A DNA stretch of 6,429 nucleotides, taken from the NCBI GenBank assembly GCA_014379235.1, contig JACMMD010000078.1, positions 1 to 6,429 of the forward strand, read 5' to 3'. A program made the position numbers and the translations under genes. The stretch comes from Anaerolineae bacterium. Its GTDB lineage: Bacteria; Chloroflexota; Anaerolineae; Aggregatilineales; Phototrophicaceae. The first letter of the stretch is position 1, and the number at the start of each line of letters is the position of its first letter. Shown here piece by piece: positions 1 through 5,095 of the stretch. The notes under the pieces were generated by a model, which ran no database searches, was not told where the DNA came from, and saw only the letters and a program-made list of their open reading frames with translations.

Positions 1-1562
1 TAATAATTAGCTTTTCCGTCGTGCTGGTACTTATCAGCGTGATAACGTTCGTTTTGCAAAGGCGACAATTACGCGGGCAGTCGGGCGTGACGGCGGATAA
101 CGGTCTACTGCCGTTATGGGGCGCGTTAGGCTTGGGCGCGCTGCTGTTCCTCGAACTCTCGCTGCTGGCGCTGCCGAACGCGGTTGCCGGACGTGCTGGC
201 GTGGACTACACGACCTACGCGCCGTTCATCATGGCCGCGACTCTCTTACCGCTTGTGCCGTGGATTCGCAGGCAGGCGCGGGCGTTTATCGCACTGTTTG
301 ACGGCGGCGTTCGCGGATGGTCATGGATGCTGGTGGTCATGCTGCTGATGGTCATCGGGACACGGGTGACAGGCGTGATCGGCGGTGTTGCGCTGGTGCT
401 GGCACAGTTTGCTGTCAGTATGCTCTGGTGGTGGGTCGTGCGTCCGCAAGCCGAAAAAGAACGCAGCTTTACTGGACTGTGGATGATAGCAGGCGTGTTG
501 ATCTTCGCGCTGCTGGTGGTCGCGGACTCGTTCACCTACGAATACGCTTACGTCCAATCGGTTGCGCTTGGTATTCCGCGCTTAGACGATCTCGTGCCTT
601 CTTTACTGCGCGGCTTTCGCGGTATGGGGCTAGGGGTGCTGCTGCTCGGCGTATTCCTTGCTGCCCTGCCAATGATACAAACGCAGCGCCGCATCCCGTG
701 GACGAGCGGCACACGCGGGCAATCATTGATCGCTTTGATTATCGTGGTGCTGGGCAGCGTTGGCGCGGCGTTGGCCACACAACCGCCCCTGATTCAAGGT
801 GTTCGCGGGACAGATAACCTGCGTATCGGCACGTACAACATTCACTCCGGTTTCAGCGAGTTTTACCAGTACGATCTCGAAGCCATAGCGCGCACCATTC
901 AGCAGAGCGGTGCGGAGATCGTGCTGCTGCAAGAGGTCGAGGCGGGACGACTAAGCAGTTTCGGCGTGGATCAGTCGTTGTGGTTGGCTCGGCGCGTGGG
1001 CATGGACGTGCGCTACTACCCCACCAACGAAGGTCTGCAAGGGTTGGCCGTGATGTCTCAGGTGGAAATCGTCTTTGACGATGGGGAACTGCTGACCAGC
1101 GTCGGCAACCAGACCGGAATTCAGCGCGTGCAGGTTCGCCCGGATGAAGGCGTGATTACGATCTACAACACATGGCTCGGTTTGCTGATCGAATCGACGG
1201 GTGAACGTCCACTAACCGAGCAGGAGCAAGATCAACAGCAGCAGCTCGACGAGATTTTCGGCATCATCAGCAGTCATCACCCTAACAGTCAGCTAGGGCG
1301 AACGGTCATCGGCGGCACGTTCAATAACATTCCCGATTCGCCATTGGTCGAGCGGCTCGAAAACGCGGGCTTTATCGACCCGTTCGCGGGGCAGCCGCTA
1401 GAGCCGTCAGCGACGCTGGTTCGGCTTGGGCTGCGCGCTCGTTTGGATTACGTGTGGATTGTTAATCTGGCACGAGTGGCAGCGGGCGTGATGGACAGCA
1501 ATAGTTCTGATCATCGCCTCGCGGTGATTGATGTGCTGATTACGCGCCGAAGCGACGGTTAA
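1..1562 (+). CDS. Membrane protein with C-terminal endonuclease/exonuclease/phosphatase (EEP) domain, 5'-partial
   Basis: The reading frame is open to the window's left edge. Codons upstream of the GTG at 21 read IISFSV and continue a hydrophobic helix, so that GTG is probably internal and the true start lies outside. Numbering residues from that GTG, hydrophobic segments lie near 1-12, 29-51, 67-83, 98-114, 118-140, 150-170, 203-219 and 234-252, so the first half is a polytopic membrane domain. Residues about 266-510 form an EEP (DNase I-like) domain: YNIHSG at 272-277, QEVEAG with the metal-ligand Glu at 305, LQGLAVMS, LDYVWI with Asp476, and the terminal SDH with His498. EEP enzymes cleave phosphodiester or phosphomonoester bonds in nucleic acids, inositol phosphates or lipids; this substrate cannot be named. 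Two usual active-site positions differ: NTHL reads NTWL (Trp385) and GDFN reads GTFN (Thr433). The domain may therefore be inactive or altered. It converges on rnc. The family call is firm; the function is unknown. Confidence 0.85.
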   Translation, partial: IISFSVVLVLISVITFVLQRRQLRGQSGVTADNGLLPLWGALGLGALLFLELSLLALPNAVAGRAGVDYTTYAPFIMAATLLPLVPWIRRQARAFIALFDGGVRGWSWMLVVMLLMVIGTRVTGVIGGVALVLAQFAVSMLWWWVVRPQAEKERSFTGLWMIAGVLIFALLVVADSFTYEYAYVQSVALGIPRLDDLVPSLLRGFRGMGLGVLLLGVFLAALPMIQTQRRIPWTSGTRGQSLIALIIVVLGSVGAALATQPPLIQGVRGTDNLRIGTYNIHSGFSEFYQYDLEAIARTIQQSGAEIVLLQEVEAGRLSSFGVDQSLWLARRVGMDVRYYPTNEGLQGLAVMSQVEIVFDDGELLTSVGNQTGIQRVQVRPDEGVITIYNTWLGLLIESTGERPLTEQEQDQQQQLDEIFGIISSHHPNSQLGRTVIGGTFNNIPDSPLVERLENAGFIDPFAGQPLEPSATLVRLGLRARLDYVWIVNLARVAAGVMDSNSSDHRLAVIDVLITRRSDG

Positions 1563-2281
1563 CTGCTGAACGGGGTGTTGTCATCGCCAAGATTGTTCGC
1601 GTCGATGTTCAACAGTGAGGCTCGTGCGGCGGACTGTGCGGCGGATTGTTTGCTGCGGCCTGTTCCGCTGCCCATCACCTCGTCACCGATGAGGACTTCA
1701 AGCACGAATTCCTTCTGGTGATCGGGGCCGCTCTCCAAGACCGTGCGATAAAGCGGCGTGACGCCGCGCTGCGCTTGGCTCCATTCCTGCAATTGGCTGC
1801 GTGCATCAATGTGCAGGTTGTCGCTCAGTACGCGCTCTAACAGCGCCATCAGATACGGCGTCACAAAATCGCGCACGTAATCGATACCTTGATCGAGATA
1901 GAGCGCTCCCACCAGAGCCTCGAATGCGGCGCACAGATTATTCAGGCGCTCACGCCCGCCGCCCTTCTCCTCACCCTTGCCCATCACCAGCGCATCACCA
2001 AGCTGGCACAGCCGCGCCAGTTCGGCCAATGCTTCCGTGCGGACAATCGAGGCGCGCAGGCGTGTCAGTTCGCCTTCGGGCAGATCAGGGAAGCGCTTAT
2101 ATAGCAGTTCGCCGGCCAGAAAATCCAGTACCGCATCGCCTAGAAACTCGAGCCGTTCGTTATGCTCGACTTGGGCATCAGCGTGTTCATTGAGAAACGA
2201 ACGGTGCGTCAGCGATTGTTGCAGCAAAGCACGATCTTTGAAGTGAATGTTAAGATGACTTTGAAGTTGATCGAGTTCCAC
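1559..2281 (-). CDS. rnc: Ribonuclease III
   Basis: Double-strand-specific endoribonuclease that processes rRNA precursors and structured mRNAs in the cytoplasm. I chose the GTG at 2281 (240 aa, close to the usual 225-250). A GAGG lies 8 nt upstream (2290-2293), the start falls after the fabF stop, and the protein then begins VELDQLQSHL, a normal family N-terminus. A TTG at 2344 would add 21 residues inside fabF without a good ribosome binding site. Numbering from this GTG, the signature NERLEFLGDAVLDFL covers residues 41-55, with Glu42, Glu45 and Asp49 matching E. coli Glu38, Glu41 and Asp45. The second motif, NLCAAFEALVGALYLD, has Glu121 matching Glu117, but Ala118 stands where E. coli has the metal-ligand Asp114. 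A double-stranded RNA-binding domain follows at about 160-226 (LQEW, GPDHQKEF, GSGTGRSK, AAQSAA). It is probably co-transcribed with fabF and ends convergently, overlapping the EEP gene by 4 bp. Confidence 0.95.
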   Translation of the reverse strand: MELDQLQSHLNIHFKDRALLQQSLTHRSFLNEHADAQVEHNERLEFLGDAVLDFLAGELLYKRFPDLPEGELTRLRASIVRTEALAELARLCQLGDALVMGKGEEKGGGRERLNNLCAAFEALVGALYLDQGIDYVRDFVTPYLMALLERVLSDNLHIDARSQLQEWSQAQRGVTPLYRTVLESGPDHQKEFVLEVLIGDEVMGSGTGRSKQSAAQSAARASLLNIDANNLGDDNTPFSS

Positions 2282-2289
2282 CGAGTACG

Positions 2290-2293
2290 CCTC
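2290..2293 (-). promoter_or_regulatory. Ribosome binding site of rnc
   Basis: The minus strand reads GAGG, eight nucleotides and GTG, located in the 19-bp gap between the fabF stop and the chosen rnc start. This spacing favours the GTG at 2281 over the upstream in-frame TTGs at 2308 and 2344. Confidence 0.65.
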
Positions 2294-2300
2294 GCCTGTA

Positions 2301-3542
2301 CTATTCAAAGGTCGAAAAAATGAGTGAGACGTTGTGCCCTCCAAATCCGAATGAATTGCTCATCACGCGGCGCAGCGCTAATTCCCGCGCTTGATTCGCC
2401 ACGTAGTCAAGATCACATTCCGGGTCAGCTTCAGTCAAATTGATAGTCGGCGGCGCAACCTGATCACGCAGAGCCAGCACCGCGAAAATCGCCTCGAAAG
2501 CGGCTGTCGCTCCCATCGCGTGGCCGGTCATGCTCTTGGTCGAACTCATCGGAATATTGTATGCATTTTCCCCGAACACCCGTTTGACAGCTTTGGTCTC
2601 CATGGGGTCGTTGAGCGCCGTCGCCGTGCCATGCGCGTTAATGTAGTGAATATTATCAGGGTTCATACCCGCATCAGCTAAAGCGTGTTGGATGGCCATA
2701 CTTGCGCCGAGACCTTCCGGCTCTGGTGCAGTTACATGGAACGCATCCGAAGTCGCACCATAGCCGACGATCTCCGCGAGGATGTTCGCGCCGCGCGCCT
2801 TCGCGTGTTCCAATTCTTCCAGCACCATGATGCCAGCGCCTTCGCTGAACACTAGTCCTGTACGGTTCTTATCGAACGGACGCGATGCGTGTTCGGGGTC
2901 ATCGTTTAGCCGTGAACACGCGCCAACTCGATCAAAGGCCGCGATACCAATCGGGATGATCGGCGCTTCGCCACAACTCGCCAGTGCAGCATCAATGCGC
3001 CCCATGCGAATCAGGTCGAACGCATGGCCAATACAGTCTGCGCCTGTCGCACAGGCCGAAATTGGAGTATACGAAGGGCCCATCGCGCCGATTTCGATGC
3101 TAACCAGATCGCTGCCGCCGTTGACCATCAGCATAGGAATGCCAAAAGGCGTGATGCGGCGCGGGTCATTCGACTCGTACAGGATTTCAGCTTGTTCGTA
3201 GTAACTTTCAACGCCACCAACCGCCGATCCGACAATTACACCTGTCCGATGGCGCGCCCCATCGCTGACTTCCAATCCCGAAGTCCGCATGGCTTCTTGC
3301 GCGGCAGCGAGTGTGAACTGTTGATAGCGATCCCGGCGGCGCGCTTCTTTGGCCAGCATGTATTGGCTAGGGTCCCAGTCTTTGACCTCTGCCGCAATCT
3401 TAACCAGATGATTTTCGGTGTTGAAACGGGTAATCGGCCCGACGCCGCTCTTGCCCGCTGTTATGCCTTTCCAAGTTTCTTCAACGGTATGCCCCAATGG
3501 GGATACCATCCCCAGACCCGTGATGACGACCCGTCTGGTCAT
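2301..3542 (-). CDS. fabF: 3-oxoacyl-[acyl-carrier-protein] synthase II (FabF, KAS II)
   Basis: Condensing enzyme of type II fatty acid synthesis. It joins malonyl-ACP to acyl-ACP with loss of CO2, extending the chain by two carbons in the cytoplasm. The protein is 413 aa, normal for FabF. It opens with MTRRVVITGLGMVSPLG and has the Cys-His-His triad: Cys164 in SACATG, His304 in NAHGTATALND and His341 in KSMTGHAMGA, with Lys336 in the same loop. The C-terminal NSFGFGGHN holds Phe400, at the position of the FabF gatekeeper Phe. The ATG at 3542 is the start because GAGGAG lies 6 nt upstream (3549-3554). A TTG six codons earlier would place that ribosome binding site inside the gene. It leads a fabF-rnc pair. 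acpP, often found just upstream of fabF in bacteria, is absent here, so fabF has its own 5' region with several dyads. Nothing suggests degeneration. Confidence 0.97.
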   Translation of the reverse strand: MTRRVVITGLGMVSPLGHTVEETWKGITAGKSGVGPITRFNTENHLVKIAAEVKDWDPSQYMLAKEARRRDRYQQFTLAAAQEAMRTSGLEVSDGARHRTGVIVGSAVGGVESYYEQAEILYESNDPRRITPFGIPMLMVNGGSDLVSIEIGAMGPSYTPISACATGADCIGHAFDLIRMGRIDAALASCGEAPIIPIGIAAFDRVGACSRLNDDPEHASRPFDKNRTGLVFSEGAGIMVLEELEHAKARGANILAEIVGYGATSDAFHVTAPEPEGLGASMAIQHALADAGMNPDNIHYINAHGTATALNDPMETKAVKRVFGENAYNIPMSSTKSMTGHAMGATAAFEAIFAVLALRDQVAPPTINLTEADPECDLDYVANQARELALRRVMSNSFGFGGHNVSLIFSTFE

Positions 3543-3548
3543 GCAAGA

Positions 3549-3554
3549 CTCCTC
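3549..3554 (-). promoter_or_regulatory. Ribosome binding site of fabF
   Basis: The minus strand reads GAGGAG followed by six nucleotides and ATG. This strong Shine-Dalgarno sequence fixes the fabF start at 3542 and excludes the longer TTG start at 3560. Confidence 0.85.
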
Positions 3555-3555
3555 T

Positions 3556-3574
3556 AACAAAAGTTAATTTTGTT
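3556..3574. repeat. Perfect 7-bp inverted repeat beside the fabF ribosome binding site
   Basis: AACAAAA, a 5-nt centre GTTAA, then TTTTGTT. It begins one base upstream of the fabF Shine-Dalgarno sequence. It could be a weak AU-rich hairpin in the fabF leader or a protein-binding dyad. An AT-rich dyad of this size can also arise by chance. Confidence 0.5.
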
Positions 3575-3591
3575 GCTCGTTAGCTGGCCGT

Positions 3592-3613
3592 TTGTACCCT
3601 ATGCAGCGTACAA
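3592..3613. repeat. TTGTAC-N10-GTACAA inverted repeat upstream of fabF
   Basis: Perfect 6-bp arms TTGTAC and GTACAA are separated by 10 bp, an operator-like geometry, about 50-70 bp upstream of the fabF start. The arms contain the palindromic GTAC. No regulator can be assigned from sequence alone. Confidence 0.5.
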
Positions 3614-3621
3614 TGCTAGAC

Positions 3622-3640
3622 GGTAGATTTAGAATCTACC
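3622..3640. repeat. GGTAGATT-TAG-AATCTACC palindrome upstream of fabF
   Basis: Perfect 8-bp arms flank a 3-bp centre. No T-run follows on either strand, so it is not an intrinsic terminator. It resembles an operator and overlaps the best -10 candidate for fabF (TAGATT, minus strand 3638-3633). Confidence 0.6.
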
Positions 3641-3659
3641 CTTAATGATACGTCGCCAA
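3633..3659 (-). promoter_or_regulatory. Possible fabF-rnc promoter
   Basis: The minus strand has TTGGCG (3659-3654), a 15-bp spacer, then TAGATT (3638-3633). The -35 is fair, the -10 matches 4 of 6 consensus bases, and the spacer is shorter than ideal. It is the best of several weak candidates. If real, the leader is about 85 nt and the GGTAGATT palindrome covers the -10. Confidence 0.25.
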
Positions 3660-3733
3660 GTTGAACATGCAGCGATAATAAGACAAATACTTGCCCGCCC
3701 AATAGACCATATAGTAGCCGGAGTAGCGGTATA

Positions 3734-3775
3734 ACAGCAACCCCGAAATGCGTTTGCTGTGCTTGCGGGCACAGC
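3734..3775 (+). repeat. Two overlapping, mutually exclusive hairpins upstream of the lacI-family gene
   Basis: Hairpin A pairs ACAGCAA (3734-3740) with TTGCTGT (3754-3760). Hairpin B pairs GCTGTGC (3756-3762) with GCACAGC (3769-3775). Both have perfect 7-bp stems and compete for GCTGT at 3756-3760. A run of five T lies at 3785-3789, nine bases after hairpin B, which is too far for a standard intrinsic terminator. A regulatory role would require transcription to start upstream of 3734, which is not shown. Confidence 0.4.
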
Positions 3776-3801
3776 CGGGATAGATTTTTACTCATCACCT
3801 T

Positions 3802-3813
3802 TAGAACGTGTTA
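3802..3813. promoter_or_regulatory. Weak candidate LacI-type operator upstream of the regulator's own gene
   Basis: TAGAACGTGTTA matches 8 of 12 positions of the perfect TTAAACGTTTAA site upstream of the GH65 gene, and shares its CG centre. Two of its six half-site pairs are not symmetric. It could support autoregulation, but the match is imperfect. Confidence 0.2.
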
Positions 3814-3841
3814 TCCTCTTAAAGTATTCCACCATCCTGAT

Positions 3842-3847
3842 AAGGTG
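3842..3847 (+). promoter_or_regulatory. Ribosome binding site of the lacI-family gene
   Basis: AAGGTG lies 5 nt before the ATG at 3853. A perfect complement, TCACCTT, sits at 3795-3801 and could pair with AAGGTGA at 3842-3848, hiding the site in the mRNA. Confidence 0.7.
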
Positions 3848-3852
3848 AATCT

Positions 3853-4881
3853 ATGCCCACGATTAAAGATGTTGCCAGAGAGGCCGGTGTTTCGATTGCA
3901 ACGGTTTCCTATGTCATCAATGGCAAAACCGCGTCGATCAGTGAAGATACATGCCGCGAAGTATTAGATGCTGCGCGTCGTATCGGCTACTCACCCAACG
4001 TCACGGCGCGCAACCTCAAGTTCAGCCGCAGCCGATTGATCGGTTATGCGTGGCACAAAGCCCCGCAGAATCAGGTGAACTCGGTGCTTGACCAGTTCAT
4101 CTATTATCTGGCGCATACGGCGGAAGCGGCGGGGTACCACCTGCTGACGTTTACCTATCCTGCATACGACCCTGTACCCGTGTATGAGGACTTGATTCGG
4201 ACGGGGCGCGTAGATGCGTTTGTGGTGGCCGATACGGTCATCAAGGACGAGCGTATTCATTTTCTGTTGGAGCAGAACTTTCCGTTCGTGAGTTTTGGGC
4301 GCGCTTACGCCGATACCGATTTCAACTGGGATTTCCCCTACGTTGATACCGATGGCCGGCGCGGCATCGAAGAAGCAGTGGAATACCTCATCAGCTTAGG
4401 CCACCAGCGTATCGCCTGTGTCGGCTGGCCGGAAGACTCTGGTACAGGCAACGAACGTCTGGCTGGCTATCTTCAAGCGCTACGAAAGGCCGGAATCCCC
4501 TCACGCCCCGATTATATCCAGCGCGCCGAACACACTGTTGAAGCAGGTCGAACGGCCTTCGCGCATTGGTGCGATTTGCCGAGTGACGAACAGCCTACCG
4601 CCGTTGTTGCCGTTAGTGATCTAATGGCCATCGGCGTGATGAACGAGGCCGAAGCACGCGGATTCATCGTTGGCGAAACGCTGTCGGTCATTGGCTTTGA
4701 TGACACGCCGCTCGTGCAGTATCTACGTCCCGCGTTGACCTCTATTCAGCAACCGATTGCCGAGATCGGGCGTGAGTTGATCGGCATGTTGGAGCTGATT
4801 CTCGATAAGCAAGCGCCGCAGCCTTCGCGCCTTGTAGCGCCCAAAATGGTGATCCGCGAATCGACAGGTGCGCCACGTTAA
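3853..4881 (+). CDS. LacI-family transcriptional regulator
   Basis: DNA-binding repressor of the LacI/GalR family, 342 aa, full family length. Residues 3-24 form the helix-turn-helix (TIKDVAREAGVS, then ATVSYVING). Residues 49-57 form the hinge, with Leu55 in ARNL at the position that inserts into the minor groove at a central CpG in LacI and PurR. Residues about 60-340 form the periplasmic-binding-protein-like sugar sensor and dimerisation domain, ending in the typical VIGFDD and RPALTSIQQP segments. Specificity positions equivalent to LacI 17, 18 and 22 are Ile15, Ala16 and Tyr20. The start is supported by AAGGTG 5 nt upstream. The gene sits just before a GH65 phosphorylase whose promoter contains a perfect CG-centred palindrome, so it probably controls that gene in response to a sugar. 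The effector and the sign of regulation are inferred, not shown. Confidence 0.95.
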   Translation: MPTIKDVAREAGVSIATVSYVINGKTASISEDTCREVLDAARRIGYSPNVTARNLKFSRSRLIGYAWHKAPQNQVNSVLDQFIYYLAHTAEAAGYHLLTFTYPAYDPVPVYEDLIRTGRVDAFVVADTVIKDERIHFLLEQNFPFVSFGRAYADTDFNWDFPYVDTDGRRGIEEAVEYLISLGHQRIACVGWPEDSGTGNERLAGYLQALRKAGIPSRPDYIQRAEHTVEAGRTAFAHWCDLPSDEQPTAVVAVSDLMAIGVMNEAEARGFIVGETLSVIGFDDTPLVQYLRPALTSIQQPIAEIGRELIGMLELILDKQAPQPSRLVAPKMVIRESTGAPR

Positions 4882-4883
4882 GA

Positions 4884-4933
4884 AGTGCTGAGTTCTGAGG
4901 GATTTAGTACAGGGTACGGAGTAAAGAGTTCTA
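4884..4933. repeat. Degenerate tandem 7-bp repeat array (consensus about AGTNCNG)
   Basis: Directly after the regulator's stop codon, the sequence divides into seven 7-mers: AGTGCTG, AGTTCTG, AGGGATT, one extra T, then AGTACAG, GGTACGG, AGTAAAG and AGTTCTA. Five of the seven begin AGT and the 7-bp period holds across the array apart from the single inserted T. No coding function is apparent. It resembles the short heptanucleotide tandem repeats known from intergenic regions of other bacteria such as cyanobacteria. Confidence 0.6.
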
Positions 4934-4935
4934 AA

Positions 4936-4975
4936 GGCTGATAAGCTGACCGTTAACCTCCCTTGAGCCGTTTTT
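4936..4975 (+). terminator. Weak candidate intrinsic terminator after the lacI-family gene
   Basis: GGCT (4936-4939) can pair with AGCC (4966-4969), followed after one G by TTTTT (4971-4975). The stem is only 4 bp with a 26-nt loop, so this is a poor terminator. The T-run and its position after the gene are the main support. Confidence 0.25.
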
Positions 4976-5033
4976 CACATAAAAATTAGTCACCGATAAG
5001 AAAATTTGAAAACCTCTGACCAGCGCGTTAGTG

Positions 5034-5061
5034 TTGACTTAAACGTTTAACTATTTGTTAT
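5034..5061 (+). promoter_or_regulatory. Promoter of the GH65 gene
   Basis: TTGACT (-35, 5 of 6 consensus bases) at 5034-5039, a 16-bp spacer, and TGTTAT (-10, 4 of 6) at 5056-5061. This predicts a transcription start near 5068 and a leader of under 30 nt. A LacI-type palindrome fills most of the spacer, as expected for a repressed promoter. Confidence 0.55.
5039..5050. promoter_or_regulatory. LacI-family operator
   Basis: TTAAACGTTTAA is a perfect 12-bp palindrome with a central CG. The AAACGTTT core is the form bound by LacI-family members such as PurR and CcpA. It overlaps the last base of the -35 and lies between -35 and -10, so a bound protein should block RNA polymerase. The adjacent LacI-family regulator, with hinge Leu55, is the obvious ligand. 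Confidence 0.7.
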
Positions 5062-5064
5062 TCA

Positions 5065-5076
5065 TAAAACGTTACG
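5065..5076. promoter_or_regulatory. Second, weaker AACGTT operator-like site
   Basis: TAAAACGTTACG contains the perfect AACGTT core at 5068-5073 and matches 8 of 12 positions of the main site. Its centre lies 26 bp from the main operator's centre and it overlaps the predicted transcription start. It may be an auxiliary site or chance. Confidence 0.3.
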
Positions 5077-5080
5077 CAGT

Positions 5081-5084
5081 GAGG
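5081..5084 (+). promoter_or_regulatory. Ribosome binding site of the GH65 gene
   Basis: GAGG lies 11 nt before the ATG at 5096. The spacing is on the long side, but no better site is present and the protein's N-terminus from this ATG fits the family. Confidence 0.5.
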
Positions 5085-5095
5085 TTTGGTCAGTT

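Larger units (their letters stand above)
3543..3852. other. Divergent spacer between fabF and the lacI-family gene
   Basis: This 310-bp stretch has no convincing gene. It must contain the start signals for both fabF (minus) and the regulator (plus). I see three perfect inverted repeats in the fabF half and two overlapping hairpins in the regulator half. A CACCTT/AAGGTG complementarity also involves the regulator's ribosome binding site. No strong -35/-10 pair is visible for the regulator. Short frames on the minus strand are discussed among the findings and rejected items. Confidence 0.7.

Noticed and set aside
1801..2193. A 130-residue plus-strand frame opposite rnc
   Set aside because: It is antisense to well-conserved RNase III motifs and its product is an Arg/Pro-rich shadow translation.
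2282..2344. A longer rnc start at the TTG at 2344, overlapping the end of fabF by 44 bp
   Set aside because: It lacks a ribosome binding site and adds 21 residues not typical of the family. The GTG at 2281 has GAGG at 8 nt and avoids the overlap.
3543..3560. A longer fabF start at the TTG at 3560
   Set aside because: It would put the strong GAGGAG ribosome binding site inside the coding region, and FabF proteins normally begin MxRRVVITG as the ATG at 3542 does.
3693..3770. GCCCGC and GCGGGC 78 nt apart, resembling tRNA acceptor arms
   Set aside because: No T-loop (GTTCRA-type) or D-loop sequence is present on either strand and no anticodon arm can be placed.
3616..3798. A 60-residue minus-strand frame beginning MMSKNLSRLC, with AAAGG just upstream
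   Set aside because: The spacing from AAAGG to the ATG is too short, codon choice is unlike the real genes, the product resembles nothing I recognise, and it overlaps the dyads and the fabF promoter region.
4971..4985. TTTTT-CACAT-AAAAA as a bidirectional terminator
   Set aside because: The stem is only five A-T pairs with no G-C part. I kept only the T-run as weak support for a plus-strand terminator.
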